Below the pieces are notes generated by a model. The model did no database searches. It was not told the origin of the DNA and saw only the letters and a list, made by a program, of their open reading frames with translations. From Deltaproteobacteria bacterium (GTDB taxonomy: Bacteria; Desulfobacterota; Desulfobacteria; Desulfobacterales; Desulfobacteraceae), in NCBI GenBank assembly GCA_019314105.1, contig JAFCZY010000095.1, forward strand, positions 1 through 9,841: a stretch of 9,841 nucleotides of DNA. Reading direction: 5' to 3'. Positions within the stretch are counted from its first letter, which is position 1, and every line of letters starts with the position of its first letter. Position numbers and translations under genes: made by a program. This document shows, piece after piece, positions 6,559 to 9,841 of the stretch.

Positions 6559-8706
6559 ATGATCACTATCAAAGGCATTTTAGACCGACTGACTTATCAG
6601 AATCAGGACAATCATTATACGATTGCGAAACTTCGAATCGCTAAAATCAGTGAACCTGTTACCGTTGTAGGCCATCTTGCCGGTGTATTTGAAGGTGAAA
6701 ACCTTGAGGTTTCAGGGAAATGGACCACTCACCCCAAATATGGGGATCAGTTCAAAGTAGAAGTCTATAAAGTTCTTTTGCCGGCCACGGTTTCAGGAAT
6801 TCGTAAATATCTTGGTTCGGGCATGATTAAGGGAATCGGTAAATCACTGGCCGATAAAATAGTAGATCGGTTTGAAGAGAGAACTCTGGATATCATTGAA
6901 AACGAGCCTGAAAAATTAAAGCAAATTCACGGTATCGGAGAGGCCAAGAAAAAACTTATTGAGCAGGCCTGGAACAAGCACCATGCCGTTAGAAGAGTTA
7001 TGCAATTTCTCCAGGAAAATGATGTGGGTGTGTACCATGCCGCCACTATTCTTCAAACCTATGGGCCAGAGGCCCTGAATATTTTGCAGCAGGACCCTTA
7101 TGTTATAGCAAAGGATATCCCCCAAATAGGGTTTGCCATAGCAGATATGATTGCAATGAAAGCCGGGGTTAAAAAAGACGATAAAAATCGTCTTCAAGCC
7201 TGCCTGATCTATGTACTTTTGTTATTTGAAAAGGAGGGGCATGTTTATACATTAAAAAAAGAATTGTTCAAAGCATGTTCAAAAACATCAGGTGTGGAAC
7301 CGGATAAATTTGAGCAGGCGCTGGAAGCATTGATTGATTCTGATGAAATCAAGACCGAACCGGATGAAGATGATATAAAAGTTTATTTTTCAAGACTTTA
7401 CAGAGCTGAATCAGGTATTGCATCAAGGATAAAAGCCATTTTGTCCATGCCGGTAACTTCCCAGCAAATCAACAAAGATCAAATCCTTGAAGAAGTGCTG
7501 ATAAAGCTTGCCATAAAATTATCCACAGAGCAATTGAGTGTTGTCAATAATGTGTTACATGAAAAAATTGTTGTGATCACAGGGGGACCGGGAACCGGAA
7601 AAACAACCCTGATACGGGCATTGTGCGCAGTTTACAGATGGCGGGATCTAACGGTGGCGTTGAGCGCTCCCACAGGAAGAGCTGCCAGGCGCCTTTCCGA
7701 AGTAACAGGGAAAAAGGCCTTTACCCTGCATAAGCTTTTGGGATTTGATTATGAAAATCAGACATTTGAGAGAAATTTTGCCAATCCCCTTGAGTTGGAT
7801 GTGTTGGTTGTGGATGAAGCTTCAATGGTGGATACGCAGCTCATGTACCGGCTCATTGAAGCCATGCCGATAAGTGCCGGCCTGATACTTGTAGGCGATA
7901 CATTCCAACTTCCTTCTGTGGGCCCCGGTAATGTATTGTCTGATATTATTGAATCTGACCGTGTAAAGGTCTTCTCTTTAACAACTATATTCAGGCAGGC
8001 CAAGGAAAGTCCTATTATCATGTATGCCCACAAAATCCGGAACGGAGAGATGCCGGATTTTCAGAAAGCCAGGTCAGGTGAATTGTCAGAATTCTATTTT
8101 ATTGAGAATCAGAGATCTGAAAAAGTGGTGGAAACCATTCTGGAACTTTGCTCAAAACGCGTGCCCAAAGCATTCCCTCATATTAATGAAATACAGGTCT
8201 TAACGCCCATGCATCGGGGGGAGGCCGGCACTATTAATCTGAACCAGCAGCTTCAAAGGGTATTAAATCAATCCAAGGGCGGCATAACGGCCGGGGGCAT
8301 CACGTTTAAGCCCAATGACAAGGTCATGCATCTGAAAAATAATTATGAAAAAGATGTGTTTAATGGAGATATCGGTATCGTTCATGACGTCATTAAATCC
8401 AAAGACCGTGTTCTGGTGAATTATGACGGTCGTATTGTTGAATATGATATCCTGGAACTGGATGAACTCACCCTGGCCTATACCATATCGGTCCATAAAT
8501 CCCAGGGCAGTGAGTATGCCGCTGTCATTGTGGCACTGACAACCGCCCACTTTCCCCTGCTGCAAAGAAATCTTTTATACACAGCCATGACCCGGGGGAA
8601 AAATCTGGTGATCATTGTCGGGTCTTCAAAGGCCCTTAAGATGGCACTGAATAATAACAAAACCGCTTTGCGCCTCTCCGGTCTCAAACAAAAATTAATG
8701 TCTTAG
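6559..8706 (+). CDS. recD2: RecD2-type ATP-dependent DNA helicase (RecD/TraA family)
   Basis: RecD2 is a superfamily 1B 5'-3' DNA helicase that works without RecBC and is linked to DNA repair and replication-fork maintenance. The 715-residue protein has the long N-terminal extension that separates RecD2 from RecD: an OB-like region (about 1-75) and helix-hairpin-helix repeats (GIGKS at 92-96, GIGEA at 125-129, IGFAIAD at 190-196). Helicase motifs follow in order: Walker A GGPGTGKT at 342-349, motif Ia APTGRAA at 370-376, Walker B VVDEAS at 417-422, motif III GDTFQLPSVGPG at 446-457, FRQA at 478-481, NGDIG at 602-606, SVHKSQGSE at 644-652 and motif VI YTAMTRGK at 674-681. No motif is missing. 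The ATG lies 13 bases after the rlpA stop and has no strong Shine-Dalgarno, so translation may be coupled. Its 3' end overlaps the opposing yjbQ gene by 12 bases. Confidence 0.96.
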   Translation: MITIKGILDRLTYQNQDNHYTIAKLRIAKISEPVTVVGHLAGVFEGENLEVSGKWTTHPKYGDQFKVEVYKVLLPATVSGIRKYLGSGMIKGIGKSLADKIVDRFEERTLDIIENEPEKLKQIHGIGEAKKKLIEQAWNKHHAVRRVMQFLQENDVGVYHAATILQTYGPEALNILQQDPYVIAKDIPQIGFAIADMIAMKAGVKKDDKNRLQACLIYVLLLFEKEGHVYTLKKELFKACSKTSGVEPDKFEQALEALIDSDEIKTEPDEDDIKVYFSRLYRAESGIASRIKAILSMPVTSQQINKDQILEEVLIKLAIKLSTEQLSVVNNVLHEKIVVITGGPGTGKTTLIRALCAVYRWRDLTVALSAPTGRAARRLSEVTGKKAFTLHKLLGFDYENQTFERNFANPLELDVLVVDEASMVDTQLMYRLIEAMPISAGLILVGDTFQLPSVGPGNVLSDIIESDRVKVFSLTTIFRQAKESPIIMYAHKIRNGEMPDFQKARSGELSEFYFIENQRSEKVVETILELCSKRVPKAFPHINEIQVLTPMHRGEAGTINLNQQLQRVLNQSKGGITAGGITFKPNDKVMHLKNNYEKDVFNGDIGIVHDVIKSKDRVLVNYDGRIVEYDILELDELTLAYTISVHKSQGSEYAAVIVALTTAHFPLLQRNLLYTAMTRGKNLVIIVGSSKALKMALNNNKTALRLSGLKQKLMS

Positions 8707-9087
8707 GATTTTAATATTCACCCGCCGGTTTCTCGGACCGTCAAATTCACAGAAATAAATACCCTGCCAGGTGCCGAGAACAAGAGAGCCGTTTTCCAGA
8801 GGGATGGTTTCCGAAGGGCCGAACAGGCTGACTTTTATGTGTGCAGCAGAATTGCCTTCCATGTGTTTGAAATAATCATCCCAGGGAATCACCTTGTTGA
8901 TGGTATTTAAAATATCTGTTTCAACAGCAGGATCGGCATTTTCGTTAATGGTAATCGCGGCGGTGGTATGCATGGAAAAGACATGAACAAGGCCGTTTTT
9001 TATTCTGGATTCTTTTACAGCAGTTTGAACCTGAGAAGTGATATCGATCATCTGGGTTCTTGTGTTTGTTTTAACACTGATCTGCAT
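8695..9087 (-). CDS. yjbQ: YjbQ/UPF0047 family protein
   Basis: This 130-residue protein has the usual full length and all the hallmarks of the YjbQ/UPF0047 family: HVFSMHTTAAI at 35-45, NENADP at 48-53, HMEGNSAAH at 75-83, and the signature region around LGTWQGI at 104-110 ending in EFDGPR. The conserved His residues form a probable metal or ligand site. The cellular role is poorly defined; the E. coli member has been reported to have weak thiamin phosphate synthase activity. A strong ribosome binding site AAGGAGG (9094-9100 on the complement) sits 6 bases before the ATG. The gene starts 21 bases after the transketolase stop on the same strand, so the two should share a transcript. Its stop lies inside the last codons of recD2 on the other strand. 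Confidence 0.92.
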   Translation of the reverse strand: MQISVKTNTRTQMIDITSQVQTAVKESRIKNGLVHVFSMHTTAAITINENADPAVETDILNTINKVIPWDDYFKHMEGNSAAHIKVSLFGPSETIPLENGSLVLGTWQGIYFCEFDGPRNRRVNIKILRH

Positions 9088-9108
9088 GGCCCGCCTCCTT
9101 ACGAGTTA

Positions 9109-9841
9109 CTATTTTAAAAGATCAAGAGTGTTCTTAACGATATTTTCCGGGGAGAATCCATACTCCTTGAGGACAGTTCCGCCAGGTGCGGAGGCGCCGA
9201 ATTTATCAATGCCGATAATTTTACCTTCCTGGCCTGTGTATTTTTCCCATCCCATTGAAATTCCTGCTTCAACAGCCATTCTTTTTGTCACACTGGATGG
9301 CAGAATTCTTTCCCTGTAGAATGCCGGGGCTTTTTCAAAGAGTTCCCAGGACGGCATGGATACCACGGCAGTTTTGATGTTGTGATCTTTTTCAAGGGTT
9401 TCGGCTGCTTCAATACAGATATGGACTTCAGAGCCAGTGGCAATGAGGATCATGTCCGGATTTATTATTTTTTTGACGGTATATGCGCCATAATTAAATT
9501 CACCATCCCGCTGGGAAACATCCAGGGTGGGCAGTTTTTGGCGGCTTAATATTAAGGCGGTGGGCGAGTCAACTGCTTTTAAAGCCAGCTTCCATGCAAA
9601 AGCTGTTTCGTTGGCATCGGCCGGTCGTATAACGGTAAGACCCGGAATCGTCCGCAAAGATGCCAGGTGTTCAACCGGTTGATGGGTGGGACCATCTTCG
9701 CCTACGGCAATGCTGTCATGGGTGAAAACATAAATCAGCGGCAGTTTCATTAAGGATGCCATCCGGATGGCCGGGCGCATATAATCGGCAAAAACCATGA
9801 AAGTTCCGCCATAGGGTCGGATGCCGGAATGAAGATACATG
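9109..9841 (-). CDS. tkt: Transketolase, C-terminal third (runs off the right edge)
   Basis: Transketolase moves two-carbon units between sugar phosphates in the pentose phosphate and, where present, Calvin pathways, using thiamin diphosphate. About 243 of roughly 660 residues are visible; the gene continues past 9841, and the ATG at the very edge is internal because family members have conserved sequence before it. Counting from that Met, GGTF at 11-14 includes Phe14, which stacks on the cofactor; VGEDGPTHQP at 46-55 includes Asp49 and His53; SRQ at 99-101 includes Arg100 for substrate phosphate binding. Their spacing equals that of E. coli TktA Phe434, Asp469, His473 and Arg520. Residues about 130-243 form the C-terminal transketolase domain (IATGSEV, then FGASAPG). 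The frame is intact throughout. yjbQ follows 21 bases downstream on the same strand. Confidence 0.95.
   Translation of the reverse strand, partial: MYLHSGIRPYGGTFMVFADYMRPAIRMASLMKLPLIYVFTHDSIAVGEDGPTHQPVEHLASLRTIPGLTVIRPADANETAFAWKLALKAVDSPTALILSRQKLPTLDVSQRDGEFNYGAYTVKKIINPDMILIATGSEVHICIEAAETLEKDHNIKTAVVSMPSWELFEKAPAFYRERILPSSVTKRMAVEAGISMGWEKYTGQEGKIIGIDKFGASAPGGTVLKEYGFSPENIVKNTLDLLK

Noticed and set aside
6916..8687. Minus-strand open frames opposite recD2
   Set aside because: recD2 has all helicase motifs in one unbroken frame and the opposite frames show no domain or ribosome binding site.
1..9841. CRISPR array, tRNA, rRNA, prophage, toxin-antitoxin or defence cassette
   Set aside because: No regularly spaced repeats, cloverleaf or rRNA-like sequence, or proteins of those systems were seen.

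Overview
The window looks like chromosomal DNA of a moderately AT-rich Gram-negative bacterium. Three proteins carry lipoprotein signal peptides, there is an RlpA cell-wall enzyme, and the mix of genes (Hsp20 next to Lon, RecD2, an IS1380-type transposase remnant, a DUF2799-like lipoprotein) resembles sulfate-reducing deltaproteobacteria of the Desulfobacter/Desulfobacula kind. That lineage is an inference from protein flavour, not a database result.

Left part (1-2504): the 3' part of a gene for a repeat protein with beta-rich PPC-like modules followed by TPR repeats, then a small lipoprotein of unknown family, both on the + strand and probably co-transcribed. A minus-strand gene for a DUF2799-like lipoprotein with a long coiled-coil tail faces them, with only 29 bases between the two stops.

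Middle (2505-2892): a 388-base stretch without an intact gene. It holds the left end of an IS1380-family insertion sequence, with the first part of a transposase gene broken by a +1 frameshift and then truncated. Between this scar and the next gene lie a candidate sigma-70 promoter and a 13-base palindrome.

Main operon (2893-8706, + strand): hsp20, lon, rlpA and recD2, separated by 30, 29 and 13 bases. It joins a protein-quality-control pair (holdase chaperone and ATP-dependent protease) with a septal or cell-wall lipoprotein and a DNA helicase. The set suggests a stress or maintenance transcription unit, although the last two genes may simply be passengers.

Right part (8695-9841, - strand): a YjbQ/UPF0047 gene lies 21 bases downstream of the 3' third of a transketolase gene that runs off the window. 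The yjbQ stop overlaps the recD2 3' end by 12 bases, tail to tail.

Most of the window is ordinary housekeeping and envelope genes. The points most worth a second look are the IS scar with its apparent hairpin over the transposase ribosome binding site, the placement of that scar just upstream of the hsp20-lon promoter, the composition of the operon, and the transketolase-yjbQ pairing. I see no CRISPR array, tRNA, rRNA, phage module or clearly new system.
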